Of a stretch of 64,000 bases of DNA, positions 26,250 to 34,866 are shown piece by piece (within the stretch, counting starts at the first letter, position 1; the number at the start of each line of letters is the position of its first letter). The translations under genes were made by a program, and so were the position numbers. Under the pieces are notes generated by a model that saw nothing but the letters and a program-made list of their open reading frames with translations, was not told where the DNA came from and made no database searches. Source of the stretch: an uncultured Anaerolineae bacterium (GTDB lineage: Bacteria; Chloroflexota; Anaerolineae; Anaerolineales; Villigracilaceae); NCBI GenBank assembly GCA_903875215.1, contig CAIQVH010000016.1, positions 124,001 through 188,000 of the forward strand, written 5' to 3'.

Positions 26250-27104
26250 TCAGATTTGAGCCTGCCAGGGAAACGCCTGGGTGGCGGCGCCCCGCCAAAA
26301 AGACACAATCTCGCCCTTTTCCTGTATGAACGCGGAAATGACTTCGGCGTGCCGCGCCTGGTAAAACGCGCGCACCGGCTGTGGGTCGTAGGCGGTTTCT
26401 TGGGTGGCAAACTCGGCCAGGTTGTGCAACAGCACCTCCACATCCTGAATGTCTCCCATCGCCGTCTGGTACGCTTGCATTTGTTTGAATTGCGCTTCAG
26501 GAAAATCGGGCAGCAGCGGGTGAACGATTTCGACCATGTAACGGAATTTCTTAAAGGCAATCCGCATACGGTGAATCGTCACAGGCTGGGCCGGATTGAT
26601 CCACCCGTGGCGCTGTACTACCGTTAAATAAGCATCATCCACCGCCTGGAAGATCTGACCGATAAATGCCGGGCTGGCCGGCAGTTCCGATAAACTCGCG
26701 CGCACCTTGCCCAGGCGGGTGGACAATCCGCCCAGTTTTAGCATCTCCACCAGGTACTCGGCCTCGCGCAGCAGACGCTTTTCACGGTGTTTTAACTGGT
26801 CCTGAAAAAGTTTCAGCGCCGGCAGGCTTTCCAGCCGGGCCGAGATTTCATCCAGCATCATTTGCGTATCGCGCAGTTCATCAAACTCATCCAGCTGGCG
26901 CTTCAGCGACTGGCGGATCTTCTTCAAGCGTGGATGCGGGGACACGTCGCGGATCAGATCGATCAGTGCCAGCAGGCGGCGCGTCGCCACCCGCAGGTCA
27001 TGGATCGATTTTTCAGAATATTCGCGCCGGCAAATTTTCAGCTGTTCCTGGTATATTCCCCAGCGCTGATCCAGCGCTTCTACTAATAAAGTGGGTGCAT
27101 CCAT
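26250..27104 (-). CDS. CHAD-domain protein
   Basis: A 284-aa all-helical protein with conserved histidines and basic residues: SIHDLRVATRRLLAL (residues 33-47) and IHRMRIAFKKFRYMVEIV (about 180-197), the two repeat cores of the CHAD domain. CHAD proteins bind inorganic polyphosphate, and here the gene lies directly upstream of ppk, which supports a polyphosphate-granule role. GGGGAG precedes ATG 27104. No CYTH domain is fused. Confidence 0.9.
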   Translation of the reverse strand: MDAPTLLVEALDQRWGIYQEQLKICRREYSEKSIHDLRVATRRLLALIDLIRDVSPHPRLKKIRQSLKRQLDEFDELRDTQMMLDEISARLESLPALKLFQDQLKHREKRLLREAEYLVEMLKLGGLSTRLGKVRASLSELPASPAFIGQIFQAVDDAYLTVVQRHGWINPAQPVTIHRMRIAFKKFRYMVEIVHPLLPDFPEAQFKQMQAYQTAMGDIQDVEVLLHNLAEFATQETAYDPQPVRAFYQARHAEVISAFIQEKGEIVSFWRGAATQAFPWQAQI

Positions 27105-27128
27105 TAACTCCCCTTTGTCTTTAATATC

Positions 27129-30023
27129 TCAGGAATGCGCCGGGGTGCTGGCGCGTTCCACCAGATAAATAATCCCCAGGTAGTTCCTGCCGGTTGCCTC
27201 CGACAGGCCCATTTCGCAGGGGATGTTGCTTGAATAATAGCCGCCGTAGTCGCGCTGGTTGGTTTCGGCGGCTTCCATTTCGGTGGCCGAGGCGGTCAGT
27301 TCGGGGAAGAGCAATCCGCGGTCGCCGGCAAAGGCGCAGCAGCCCAGGTTGAGCGGGACGGTGGCGGAGCGGGCGCATTGTTGGGCAATGGCGAGCATTT
27401 TGCCTTCCAGCCCAAGCTTGCGGGCTGAGCAGTTGGGGTGCAATACCACGTCTGCGTCAAGCGGATGGATTTCCAGGCGCGGCAGGAGCGTGTCGTGGAT
27501 GAATTCCAGGCTGTCGAGCAGGGTCAGCTGTTGATAGAGGGCCAGGTCGTCAGGGCTGAGGGCCTCCTGGCAGGTGCGGAGCGATTGGAGGCAGGAGGTG
27601 GTGTCTATGACGATGGGAACTTCCCCGTGCCCGCTCCATTCCCAGAATTTGGCCAGGGTGTTGTGCAATGTGGCTTTGTAGGCGGCGGTATAGCCCTTGG
27701 AGCCAAAGGGCATGCCGCAGCAGATGCCTTCGATGTCGGCTGGGATGGCGAGGGTGAGTTTGGCGCGTTGGGCGACGGTGATGAGGGCCTCCGCAAGTGC
27801 CAGGTGCGGGGTGTCCGGGGTAGGGTGCGGGAGGCCGAGTTGGCGGGAGATGCAGGATGGGAAGTAGACAAAATCTTTTTGGGCACGGATTACACGGATA
27901 TTTTTGGGAACATGGGGGATGGAGTGATTCCACTTGGGCAGGGTTAATCCTGTGATTTTTTCGGTGACGGTGGATAGGGATTTGACGCCGTCTGCGCCGA
28001 TGACTTTTTCGGCGAGATGAGCGGCGCTGACGCCGAGGCCGAGCGTTTTTTCAACAGCCGCAAAGTTGTCGGCGATCCAACCGGCTGCTTTGTCGCTTTT
28101 TACCTGCCGGGCTCTGAGCTTTTTGGTCAGGTCGCCGGTGTTGATGGAAACGGGGCAGGCGCTGGCGCACAGGCCGTCGACGGCGCAGGTTTCGAGACCA
28201 TCATAGAGAAAAGATGATGAGAGAGAAGTGAGCAGTTCTTTCTCCTCGTCTCCGATCCCTTTATCTTCGTAACTCTTCAACCGCGAAATTTCGCGTTGGA
28301 CGACAATGCGCTGGCGCGGGGTCAGGGTCAGGCGTCGGCTTGGACATTTTGATTCGCAGTAGCCGCATTCGATACATTTATCTACCAGCGGATCAACGGC
28401 GGCGCTGCCTTTGAGCGCGGTGATGTGGGCCTGCGGGTCGGGGTTGATCATCACACCGGGGCTGAGAAAGCCCTCGGGGTCGAACAGGGATTTGATATCG
28501 CGCATCAGGGCGTAGCCTTCGGCACCCCATTCGGTCTCCACAAAGGGGGCCATGTTGCGGCCCGTGCCGTGCTCGGCTTTGAGCGCGCCGTCGTATTTGC
28601 CGCTGACAATGGCGACCATTTTGCGGATGAAGCCATCGAAGTGGCGGATTTGTTCGGGGGTGTCGAAGGCCTGGTTGACCAGGAAATGCAGGTTGCCGTC
28701 TTTGGCGTGGCCAAAAATGACCCCTGCGGCGTAGCCGTGATCATCGAACAGGGCGCGCAGGTCGGCGACGGCCTCGGCCAGGTACTGGAAGGGAAAGGCG
28801 ACATCCTCGTTGACGGAAGTGGTGCCGGGCGGTCGCATGGCTCCTACCGAGGCGATGATGCCTTTGCGCGGCTTCCACAGCGCGGCCTGGCGGACGGGGT
28901 CTGCGGTAAATTCGGGGTCGTGGGCCATGCGCAGGGTTTTGAGCACACTTTGGACATTTGTTTTGAACCCTTGGAGCGTTTCCGCTTCGGCGGCCTGGTA
29001 TTCGACCAGGATGGCGGCCGCCCCGGCGGGCAGTTCCCGTAAAATGGGCGGCACTCCCGGCTGATTCTCCACCGAGCGCAGCGAAGCGCGATCCATTACT
29101 TCGATGGCGCGCGCGCCCGAATCGCGCAGTGGCGCGACGGCGCTGGCGGCATCCACCACGCTCTGGAAGTACAGCATGCCGGTGTAACGGCGCGAGAGCT
29201 CGGGCAGGGTTTTGAGCGCCGCCTCGGCGATGAAACCAAGCGTGCCTTCCGAGCCGATCATCAGGTGATTCAGGATTTCGAGCGGGGAGTCGAAGTCGAG
29301 GAAGGCGTTCAGGGCGTAGCCGTTGGTATTTTTCATCTGGTAACGGCGTTTGACCCGTTCCGCCAGGGTTTCTTTTTTCTTTCCACTTTCAACCGCAAAG
29401 CTAGCCTCACTGGCTGATAAAAGCCTTTCCCGCAACTCCATCAGCCCTTTTTCAATCTCCGGAGCGCCCTCATGGAGCTGCCTGGCCGCATCTGGCGCGC
29501 CAGTATCGAGCACAAAGCCATTGGGGAAAACCAACGTCATAGACTGGATGGTTTTGTACGAGTTTTCGCTCACACCGCAGCACATGCCGCTGGAGTTGTT
29601 GGCCAGGATGCCGCCCAACATGCAGGCGTCAATCGAGGCTGGGTCGGGGCCGAGGCGGCGCTGGTAAGGCTTGAGCACTGCATTCAGAAAACCGCCGACG
29701 ATGCCCGGCTGGGCGCGCAGCAATTCCCCGTCATTTTCCACCCGGTAGGAGCCCCAATGCTTCGAGATATCCACCAGTATTCCATCGGTGACGGCCTGCC
29801 CGGAGAGACTGGTCCCTGCGGCGCGGAAGGTGAGCGGCAGGTGGTTTTGCCGGCTGAAGCGGAACAAGGCCTGGATTTCGGAGAGGGAATTGGGCTGGAC
29901 GACCACCTGCGGCACCAGGTGAAAGTACGAGGCATCATTGGCGTAGGCAATCCGATCAATGGGGCGGGCTTTGATGCGCCCGGATGGGAGCAGGTTGGAA
30001 AGTTGGCGTGTCAGAGTGTCCAT
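27129..30023 (-). CDS. FAD- and Fe-S-containing D-lactate/glycolate dehydrogenase-like protein
   Basis: A 964-aa fusion. The N-terminal PCMH-type FAD domain has RAAGTSLSGQAVTDGILVDIS and DPASIDACMLGGILANNSSG. The FAD-oxidase C-terminal domain has FGHAKDGNLHFLV. Two [4Fe-4S] motifs follow (CIECGYCESKCP, CAVDGLCASACP), then a CCG-type domain with CCGMPFGSKG and CCAFAGDRG. This architecture suits oxidation of D-lactate or another 2-hydroxyacid to the quinone or electron-carrier pool; the substrate is not determined. The link before the CCG domain is encoded by short repeats (27803-27899). No clear ribosome binding site. Confidence 0.88.
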   Translation of the reverse strand: MDTLTRQLSNLLPSGRIKARPIDRIAYANDASYFHLVPQVVVQPNSLSEIQALFRFSRQNHLPLTFRAAGTSLSGQAVTDGILVDISKHWGSYRVENDGELLRAQPGIVGGFLNAVLKPYQRRLGPDPASIDACMLGGILANNSSGMCCGVSENSYKTIQSMTLVFPNGFVLDTGAPDAARQLHEGAPEIEKGLMELRERLLSASEASFAVESGKKKETLAERVKRRYQMKNTNGYALNAFLDFDSPLEILNHLMIGSEGTLGFIAEAALKTLPELSRRYTGMLYFQSVVDAASAVAPLRDSGARAIEVMDRASLRSVENQPGVPPILRELPAGAAAILVEYQAAEAETLQGFKTNVQSVLKTLRMAHDPEFTADPVRQAALWKPRKGIIASVGAMRPPGTTSVNEDVAFPFQYLAEAVADLRALFDDHGYAAGVIFGHAKDGNLHFLVNQAFDTPEQIRHFDGFIRKMVAIVSGKYDGALKAEHGTGRNMAPFVETEWGAEGYALMRDIKSLFDPEGFLSPGVMINPDPQAHITALKGSAAVDPLVDKCIECGYCESKCPSRRLTLTPRQRIVVQREISRLKSYEDKGIGDEEKELLTSLSSSFLYDGLETCAVDGLCASACPVSINTGDLTKKLRARQVKSDKAAGWIADNFAAVEKTLGLGVSAAHLAEKVIGADGVKSLSTVTEKITGLTLPKWNHSIPHVPKNIRVIRAQKDFVYFPSCISRQLGLPHPTPDTPHLALAEALITVAQRAKLTLAIPADIEGICCGMPFGSKGYTAAYKATLHNTLAKFWEWSGHGEVPIVIDTTSCLQSLRTCQEALSPDDLALYQQLTLLDSLEFIHDTLLPRLEIHPLDADVVLHPNCSARKLGLEGKMLAIAQQCARSATVPLNLGCCAFAGDRGLLFPELTASATEMEAAETNQRDYGGYYSSNIPCEMGLSEATGRNYLGIIYLVERASTPAHS
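27803..27899. repeat. Two short-repeat segments inside the FAD/Fe-S gene
   Basis: Segment A (27803-27830) is built of degenerate heptads GGTGCGG, GGTGTCC, GGGGTAG, GGTGCGG and encodes PHPTPDTPHL. Segment B (27884-27899) is CACGGAT-TA-CACGGAT, flanked on both sides by T-runs plus GGG, and encodes IRVIRAQ. Both lie on either side of the FVYFPSCISR start of the CCG region and keep the frame. Confidence 0.6.
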
Positions 30024-30057
30024 GGCAATGGGTTTCCGTTTTTAAGGCATTTATTTC

Positions 30058-30066
30058 AGTATAGCA
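30058..30066 (-). promoter_or_regulatory. Promoter of the FAD/Fe-S dehydrogenase gene (extended -10)
   Basis: Minus-strand TGC TATACT (30058-30066), about 35 bp before ATG 30023. No -35 of good quality. Confidence 0.45.
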
Positions 30067-30097
30067 AAAAAAACGGCTGGCTGCGCAAGTCACCCAA

Positions 30098-30131
30098 AAT
30101 AAAAACCCCGGGCATGGGTTTCCCGGGGTTT
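30098..30131 (-). terminator. Intrinsic terminator of the 116-aa membrane protein gene
   Basis: Ten-bp stem AAACCCCGGG (30103-30112) with 30122-30131. On the minus strand it is followed by TTTTTATTTT. It lies 19 bp after the stop of the gene at 30150. Confidence 0.85.
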
Positions 30132-30149
30132 CTGGTTGAGGGGCGGCGC

Positions 30150-30500
30150 TTAAGCGCCGTTTGGAGTCTGGCGTGATTGCCGGCGGTTGAACAGGTTTTG
30201 GATGAAGAGCACCAGCACCACGATCACGGTCAGCTTGAGCAGGCTGCCCAGCAGCCCGAACATGCCACGGAACAGATTCGGGCCGCGATTGCCGCGTTCG
30301 TGATTTTCGAAGCCCTCTCCGCCGCGGAAGTTGGACTCTGCGCCTGGCTGGCCGGGCAGGGTGCGGCCTTCAAAATGCTCGCCGCGGGTGGGCATGGACA
30401 GGATGTTATAGTGAACGGCGGCATACAGCGCGCCCGAGATGAAACCCGCAACCAGCAGGATAAGTATGATTTGGCCGGCGATTTTTAAGATTGTTTTCAT
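30150..30500 (-). CDS. Small two-TM membrane protein, unknown function
   Basis: A 116-aa protein with hydrophobic segments at about 7-28 (AGQIILILLVAGFISGALYAA) and 80-102 (FGLLGSLLKLTVIVVLVLFI), separated by a Gly/Arg/Glu-rich loop (residues 36-75). The C-terminus is basic. No family was recognised. It lies 33 bp downstream of the DUF4405-type gene, probably in the same transcript, and ends at a strong terminator. Confidence 0.7.
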   Translation of the reverse strand: MKTILKIAGQIILILLVAGFISGALYAAVHYNILSMPTRGEHFEGRTLPGQPGAESNFRGGEGFENHERGNRGPNLFRGMFGLLGSLLKLTVIVVLVLFIQNLFNRRQSRQTPNGA

Positions 30501-30533
30501 GGGAAACCTGTTTCACATCTTGTTATTCAGAGA

Positions 30534-31040
30534 TTATTTATCCACTGCCAGGTTGCCGGGCCGGATGTCCTGGCTGGGGCGCCTGACCAGGCTCAGCAGC
30601 GGGGCCAGCATGTAGCGGTTGACGGCGTTGGCGATCCACTTCCAATGCAGCGCAAAGTGCAGGCCGAGCATCAGCATGGTCAGATCGGTGCTGAGCGAGT
30701 GCAGCGAGCGCCAGGGCGAATTTTCGGGCATTTCAATGCCGAAGAGCGGCAGGACGGCGCGCGAAATCATGATGCCCGTGAACATTGCAATCGTCATCCC
30801 GATGAAGAACAGGCTGTCCACTACAAAATTCAGGCGCGATTCGTGGAACAGCTTCTTGAAGAATTGCCCGCCAATGGTCAGAATCCATTTCCAGTGGAAG
30901 AGCAGGTGCGTGATCAGGGTGGCGATAAAGGCCAGCGAGAGCCATTCGTGGATGGCAATCCCGGTCAGGCCGGGTTCGAAGGCAATCAGGAAGGCCACAA
31001 AAATGGTCGTATCCAGGATCAGGTTGGTTTTGGTGGACAT
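30534..31040 (-). CDS. DUF4405-type histidine-rich membrane protein
   Basis: A 168-aa protein with four membrane segments. Two similar modules are visible: H45-x3-HWKW (THLLFHWKW) and H128-x3-HWKW (LHFALHWKW), plus HEW at 31 and H114. This resembles DUF4405 and cytochrome b-like membrane proteins in which paired histidines ligate haem; haem binding is inference. The frame is open to 31403 but that region is antisense to the kinase gene; ATG 31040 with upstream AAGGA is the start. It follows the two-component operon and shares its operator. Confidence 0.8.
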   Translation of the reverse strand: MSTKTNLILDTTIFVAFLIAFEPGLTGIAIHEWLSLAFIATLITHLLFHWKWILTIGGQFFKKLFHESRLNFVVDSLFFIGMTIAMFTGIMISRAVLPLFGIEMPENSPWRSLHSLSTDLTMLMLGLHFALHWKWIANAVNRYMLAPLLSLVRRPSQDIRPGNLAVDK

Positions 31041-31068
31041 TTGTAGATAATTCCTTTTAGAGAATGGC

Positions 31069-31101
31069 ATTATAGAAGCCCAAGATGACGGGAGAATGAA
31101 A
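31069..31101 (-). promoter_or_regulatory. Promoter and putative response-regulator site of the DUF4405-type gene
   Basis: Minus-strand -10 TATAAT (31069-31074) lies three bases from a 24-bp block (31078-31101) that recurs with one change before the response-regulator gene (33292-33315). On the minus strand the block contains TTCATTCTCCC followed by GTCATCTTGGG, an 11-bp direct repeat like sites of OmpR/PhoB-type regulators. No -35 is seen, as expected for an activated promoter. Confidence 0.72.
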
Positions 31102-31124
31102 AAACCGCCCGGCAAACCGGGCGG
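31098..31124 (-). terminator. Intrinsic terminator of the two-component operon
   Basis: Perfect 8-bp GC stem CCGCCCGG (31105-31112) with 31117-31124 and loop CAAA, followed by a U-run on the minus strand. The U-run overlaps the operator block of the next gene. Confidence 0.85.
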
Positions 31125-31131
31125 GACAGGT

Positions 31132-32571
31132 TTAATCTGGCTGTAGGGGTGGAAAATGGATTTCAAAGACTGTCCCGGTGTTTTCGGCGCTTTGCACCTC
31201 GATCTGGCCGCCGTGCGCCTGCACAATGGACTGAGCGATGGCCAGCCCCAGCCCGGTGCCGCCGGGCGTCTCGCCGCTTTCATCGCGCGCGCGGGCTGTA
31301 TCGGCGCGATAAAAACGATGAAAGAGATGCGGCAGGTGTTCGGCCGGGATGCCGCGCCCGTTATCGCGTACGCGCAGGCAGATCTGTGCGCTGCGCAGTT
31401 CAATTTCCAGACGCACGAATTTCTCAGTTCCGCTGGAATATTTGATCCCGTTCTCGAGCAGGTTGCTGACCAGTTGCAGGATCAGCTGCCGGTTGCCGTT
31501 GATCGGCGCTTCGGGCAGATCGCCAGCCTCGAGCCGGACGTGATGCCGCTCGGCCAGGCTTTCCAGGCGTTCCAGGGCTTCCAGGGCCACATCGCTCAGA
31601 TCGAGCGGGGCGGTTTCGAAGGCGGTCTGGGTGTTATCCATACGCGCCAGTGTCAGCAGGTCGTTGACCAGGTTGGTCATCAGTTCATTTTCGCTCTGGA
31701 TGATGCCCAGGGCGCGCTGATATTCGACCGTGGAGCGTTTGGCAGCCAGGGCGCGGCTGGTTTGCAGGTTGACAATGGTCAGCGGGGTGCGTAGTTCGTG
31801 GCTGGCATCGGCGATAAACTGGCGTTGACGTTGAAAGGCCGCTTCGAGACGTGCCAGCATGGCATCGAAAGTCTGGGCCAGTTCGCCGATTTCGTCCTGG
31901 CCCTGAATGTTGAGCCGGTGGCTGAGATCGGTCTCGCTGATGGTGCGCGCTGTTTGGGTGATGGTGTGCACCGGGCGCATGGCGCGATCGGCCAGCCAGA
32001 AACCGCCCGCAATGGCGATGGCCAGTGTCAGCGCATTACCGAGCAGCAGGGTTAGCGTCAGACGTCCAATCAGGTCGTAGGCGTCAAAGGGCGTGCCAAG
32101 AATGGCGGTGAAGGATTGCCCGAGCAGGTCGGTGGCGCGGCCCGTGATCAGGGCATAGGAGCCGTAAGGGCTGAGCGTGCCAACCAGCATGGGCCGGGTG
32201 TCATCCTGATCTGGGTCGGGGGAAGCGGCCTGCTTGGTCGAGAGCAGTGCAATGACCGGCTCGGCAGGGATCTTTCCGGTGCTGGCCAGGATTTTTCGGT
32301 TGGTATCCATCAGCACCAGCACATCATTTTTTCCTATCAGCCCGTCGGGGAGCAGGATGGTTCCGTTGATAATCTGGGCGTAGCGCAGCACATATTCCAG
32401 CTTTTGTTCCAGCCGGTAGCTGGCTTCGCCGCGAATGTCTTTCAGCAGGCGGATGTAGATCAGCCCGCTGAAGACGAACAGGATCAGCGCCAGGATGAGG
32501 GTGAACCACATCACCAGCCGGAAGCGGATGCTGTGGGTGAATTGGGCGAAGCGCTGCCAGGCGGTTTTCAT
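31132..32571 (-). CDS. Membrane sensor histidine kinase
   Basis: A 479-aa kinase: TM1 about 20-40, an extracytoplasmic sensor of about 130 residues with no recognised fold, TM2 about 168-192, HAMP (ADRAMRPVHTITQTARTISETDLSHR), HisKA with ADASHELRTPLT (H258), and HATPase with NLLENGIKYS, RDNGRGIP and GTGLGLAIAQ. It overlaps the response-regulator stop by 4 bp. Signal unknown; the regulated membrane protein next door suggests envelope or redox sensing, which is inference. Confidence 0.94.
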   Translation of the reverse strand: MKTAWQRFAQFTHSIRFRLVMWFTLILALILFVFSGLIYIRLLKDIRGEASYRLEQKLEYVLRYAQIINGTILLPDGLIGKNDVLVLMDTNRKILASTGKIPAEPVIALLSTKQAASPDPDQDDTRPMLVGTLSPYGSYALITGRATDLLGQSFTAILGTPFDAYDLIGRLTLTLLLGNALTLAIAIAGGFWLADRAMRPVHTITQTARTISETDLSHRLNIQGQDEIGELAQTFDAMLARLEAAFQRQRQFIADASHELRTPLTIVNLQTSRALAAKRSTVEYQRALGIIQSENELMTNLVNDLLTLARMDNTQTAFETAPLDLSDVALEALERLESLAERHHVRLEAGDLPEAPINGNRQLILQLVSNLLENGIKYSSGTEKFVRLEIELRSAQICLRVRDNGRGIPAEHLPHLFHRFYRADTARARDESGETPGGTGLGLAIAQSIVQAHGGQIEVQSAENTGTVFEIHFPPLQPD

Positions 32572-33251
32572 GGCTTTTCCTGGGGGTTGCGCAGACGGTA
32601 GCCCGTGCCGCGCAGGGTTTCGAGCAGTTTGCTTTCGTGGTCGTCGTCAATTTTGCGGCGCAGGCGGCGGATGTAGACATCGACGACGTTGGAAGCCACC
32701 AGTTGGTCGTAGCTCCACAGGTGGGTTTCGGCCATTTCGCGGGTGATGACGCGGTTGGGGTGGCGCATCAGGTATTCGAGCAGGGCAAATTCTTTGGCGG
32801 TTAATTCGATTGGGATTCCGGCGCGGCTGACGGCATGAGTGGCCGGGTTGAGCAGCAGATCGCCGGCCTGTAACAGGCCCGATTTGTCGCTGGATTCGCG
32901 CCGCAGCAGGGCGCGCAGGCGGGCGCGCAGTTCGTCAATCTCAAAGGGTTTCACCAGGTAATCGTCAGCGCCGCTATCCAGCCCGCTGATGCGGTCGGTC
33001 AGAGCGTCGCGCGCGGTCAGCATTAAGATTGGTGTGCGGACGCGCTGGTTGCGCAGGGCGCGGCAGACTTCAAACCCGTCTTTGCCGGGCAGCATTAAAT
33101 CCAGGATGATGATATCGTAGCTGGGAGTGCGCCCCATTTCTTCGCCGTCCAGCCCGTCGTAGGCGGTATCCACGGCGTAGCCGTCATCCTGCAGGTTCAG
33201 GCGCAGCGAATCGCTCAGGCGGCGATTATCTTCCACGATCAAAATACGCAT
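32568..33251 (-). CDS. OmpR/PhoB-family response regulator
   Basis: A 227-aa regulator. Receiver domain: MRILIVEDNRRL with acidic pair, phosphoacceptor D51 in IILDLMLPGKDG, T in MLTARD, and K in YLVKPF. C-terminal winged helix: ELTAKEFALLEYLMRHPNRVITRE...VDVYIRRLRRKID...LRGTGYRL. The open frame extends to 33347, but GGGAGAAG before ATG 33251 and the receiver start decide. Its promoter carries the same site as the DUF4405-type gene, indicating autoregulation. Confidence 0.95.
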   Translation of the reverse strand: MRILIVEDNRRLSDSLRLNLQDDGYAVDTAYDGLDGEEMGRTPSYDIIILDLMLPGKDGFEVCRALRNQRVRTPILMLTARDALTDRISGLDSGADDYLVKPFEIDELRARLRALLRRESSDKSGLLQAGDLLLNPATHAVSRAGIPIELTAKEFALLEYLMRHPNRVITREMAETHLWSYDQLVASNVVDVYIRRLRRKIDDDHESKLLETLRGTGYRLRNPQEKP

Positions 33252-33282
33252 GGCGGAACTTCTCCCAGAGTCAGATGTCCCC

Positions 33283-33315
33283 ATTCTACCCGCCCAAAAT
33301 GACGGGAGAATGAAA
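33283..33315 (-). promoter_or_regulatory. Promoter and putative autoregulatory site of the response-regulator operon
   Basis: Minus-strand -10 TAGAAT (33283-33288), then three bases, then a 24-bp block (33292-33315) identical at 23 positions to 31078-31101. On the minus strand it reads TTCATTCTCCC then GTCATTTTGGG, an 11-bp direct repeat. The same spacing to -10 at both places argues for one regulator. Confidence 0.72.
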
Positions 33316-33378
33316 CCCAGGCGCATGCCCTGCGCAGGGTGATCCATCTATGTTCCCTTCCCCGGCGTGAGGGCCGGC

Positions 33379-34803
33379 TCAGGCTACCTGGCGGCCCTTG
33401 GGCGGGGCTTTGCGCTCTATGGAAAAGGCTGTTTCGAGCGCTTCGTACACTGAGCGCGATTCGATGATCTGAATGTTTTCGGGCCAGGGTTCGGCTTTGC
33501 GCAGGCGCTTGGGGACGATGGCGGTCTTGAAGCCCAGTTTTTGGGCTTCGCGCAGGCGGGTTTGCATTTGGGAAGGCAGGCGCAGCTCTCCGGCCAGGCC
33601 AATTTCCCCAATCAACACGGCATCGGCGCGCACCGATAAATCTTTCATGGACGAGGTCACCGCGGCGGCAATCGCCAGGTCGGCGGCGGGTTCGTCTATT
33701 TTCATCCCGCCTACCACGTTGACGAAAATGTCCTGCTCCACCAGCTTGATGCCCACCCGGCGCGTCAGCACGGCGGCCAGCATCATCAGGCGGTTGTAAT
33801 CCACGCCGTTGGGGGTGCGGCGGGCGTTGCCAAACTGTGTCGGCGAGGTCAGGCCTTGGATCTCGACCAGCAACGGGCGGGTGCCTTCCATTGTTACGGC
33901 AATGGCCGAGCCGGGGACGTTGATCATGCGCTCGGCCAGGAACACTTCGGAGGGGTTGGGCACTTCCACCAGGCCGTTTTCGCGCATTTCGAACACGCCC
34001 ACTTCGGCGGTGGCGCCAAATCTGTTTTTAACGGAACGCAGCAGCCGGTAGGCCTGGAAGCGGTCGCCTTCCAGGTAGAGCACCGTGTCGACGATGTGTT
34101 CCAAGACACGCGGGCCGGCAATCGCTCCCTCTTTGGTGACATGCCCGATGACGAACACGCTGACGCCTTGCGCTTTGGCCAGCTCGCGCAGCTGCGAAGA
34201 ACATTCGCGCACCTGCGAGACCGACCCGGCGCTTGAATCCAGTTCGGGCTGGTAAACGGTCTGGATCGAATCGACGATCAGCAGGTCGGGTTTGACTTCA
34301 CGGACGTGTTCCAGGATGGTTTGCAGGTTGGTTTCGGTGACGAGAAACAGGTCTTCGGGGAAGTGGGCGTTTTTTTCCTGCAAACGGTCGGCCCGCATTT
34401 TGATCTGGCGCTCCGATTCTTCGCCGGAGACGTAGAGCACGCGCTTTTTGCCGGCCATGGCCAGGGTCATCTGCAACATGAGCGTGGATTTGCCGATGCC
34501 GGGATCGCCGCCGACCAGGATGATGGAGCCCGGTACGATCCCGCCACCCAGGACGCGCGAGAATTCGCCGATCGGAACGTGGATGCGCGGCTCGGCTTCC
34601 ACGCTGATATCGCCGATTTTGCGCGGGGAGGTGCGCCCGCCCAGGCCGCGCGCTGTGCTGTTGGTGTATTTGGCCGGGCCTTCATCGTGGACAATTTCCT
34701 CGACCATGCTGTTGAACGAGTTGCATTGCGGGCATTTGCCCATATACGAGGCGGCCACGCGGCCGCATTGCTGGCAGACATAACGGGTGAGGGTTTTGGG
34801 CAT
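33379..34803 (-). CDS. radA: DNA repair protein RadA
   Basis: RecA-like branch-migration helicase for recombination intermediates (474 aa). N-terminal zinc finger CQQCGRVAASYMGKCPQC (residues 9-26), Walker A GGDPGIGKST near 90, the RadA-specific KNRFG motif (LLRSVKNRFGATAEVG) near 255, and a C-terminal Lon-protease-like domain (VNVVGGMKIDEPAADLAIAAA). GGGAG precedes the ATG. Confidence 0.95.
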   Translation of the reverse strand: MPKTLTRYVCQQCGRVAASYMGKCPQCNSFNSMVEEIVHDEGPAKYTNSTARGLGGRTSPRKIGDISVEAEPRIHVPIGEFSRVLGGGIVPGSIILVGGDPGIGKSTLMLQMTLAMAGKKRVLYVSGEESERQIKMRADRLQEKNAHFPEDLFLVTETNLQTILEHVREVKPDLLIVDSIQTVYQPELDSSAGSVSQVRECSSQLRELAKAQGVSVFVIGHVTKEGAIAGPRVLEHIVDTVLYLEGDRFQAYRLLRSVKNRFGATAEVGVFEMRENGLVEVPNPSEVFLAERMINVPGSAIAVTMEGTRPLLVEIQGLTSPTQFGNARRTPNGVDYNRLMMLAAVLTRRVGIKLVEQDIFVNVVGGMKIDEPAADLAIAAAVTSSMKDLSVRADAVLIGEIGLAGELRLPSQMQTRLREAQKLGFKTAIVPKRLRKAEPWPENIQIIESRSVYEALETAFSIERKAPPKGRQVA

Positions 34804-34866
34804 ACATGACTCCCTGAAAGAATAGGCGGGCCGGATTGGGTTCAGTATAACGTGAGTTGGGGCTTT

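Noticed and set aside
31041-31403. N-terminal extension of the DUF4405-type ORF up to 31403
   Set aside because: The extension is antisense to the kinase C-terminus and crosses a terminator and promoter; the ATG at 31040 has a ribosome binding site.
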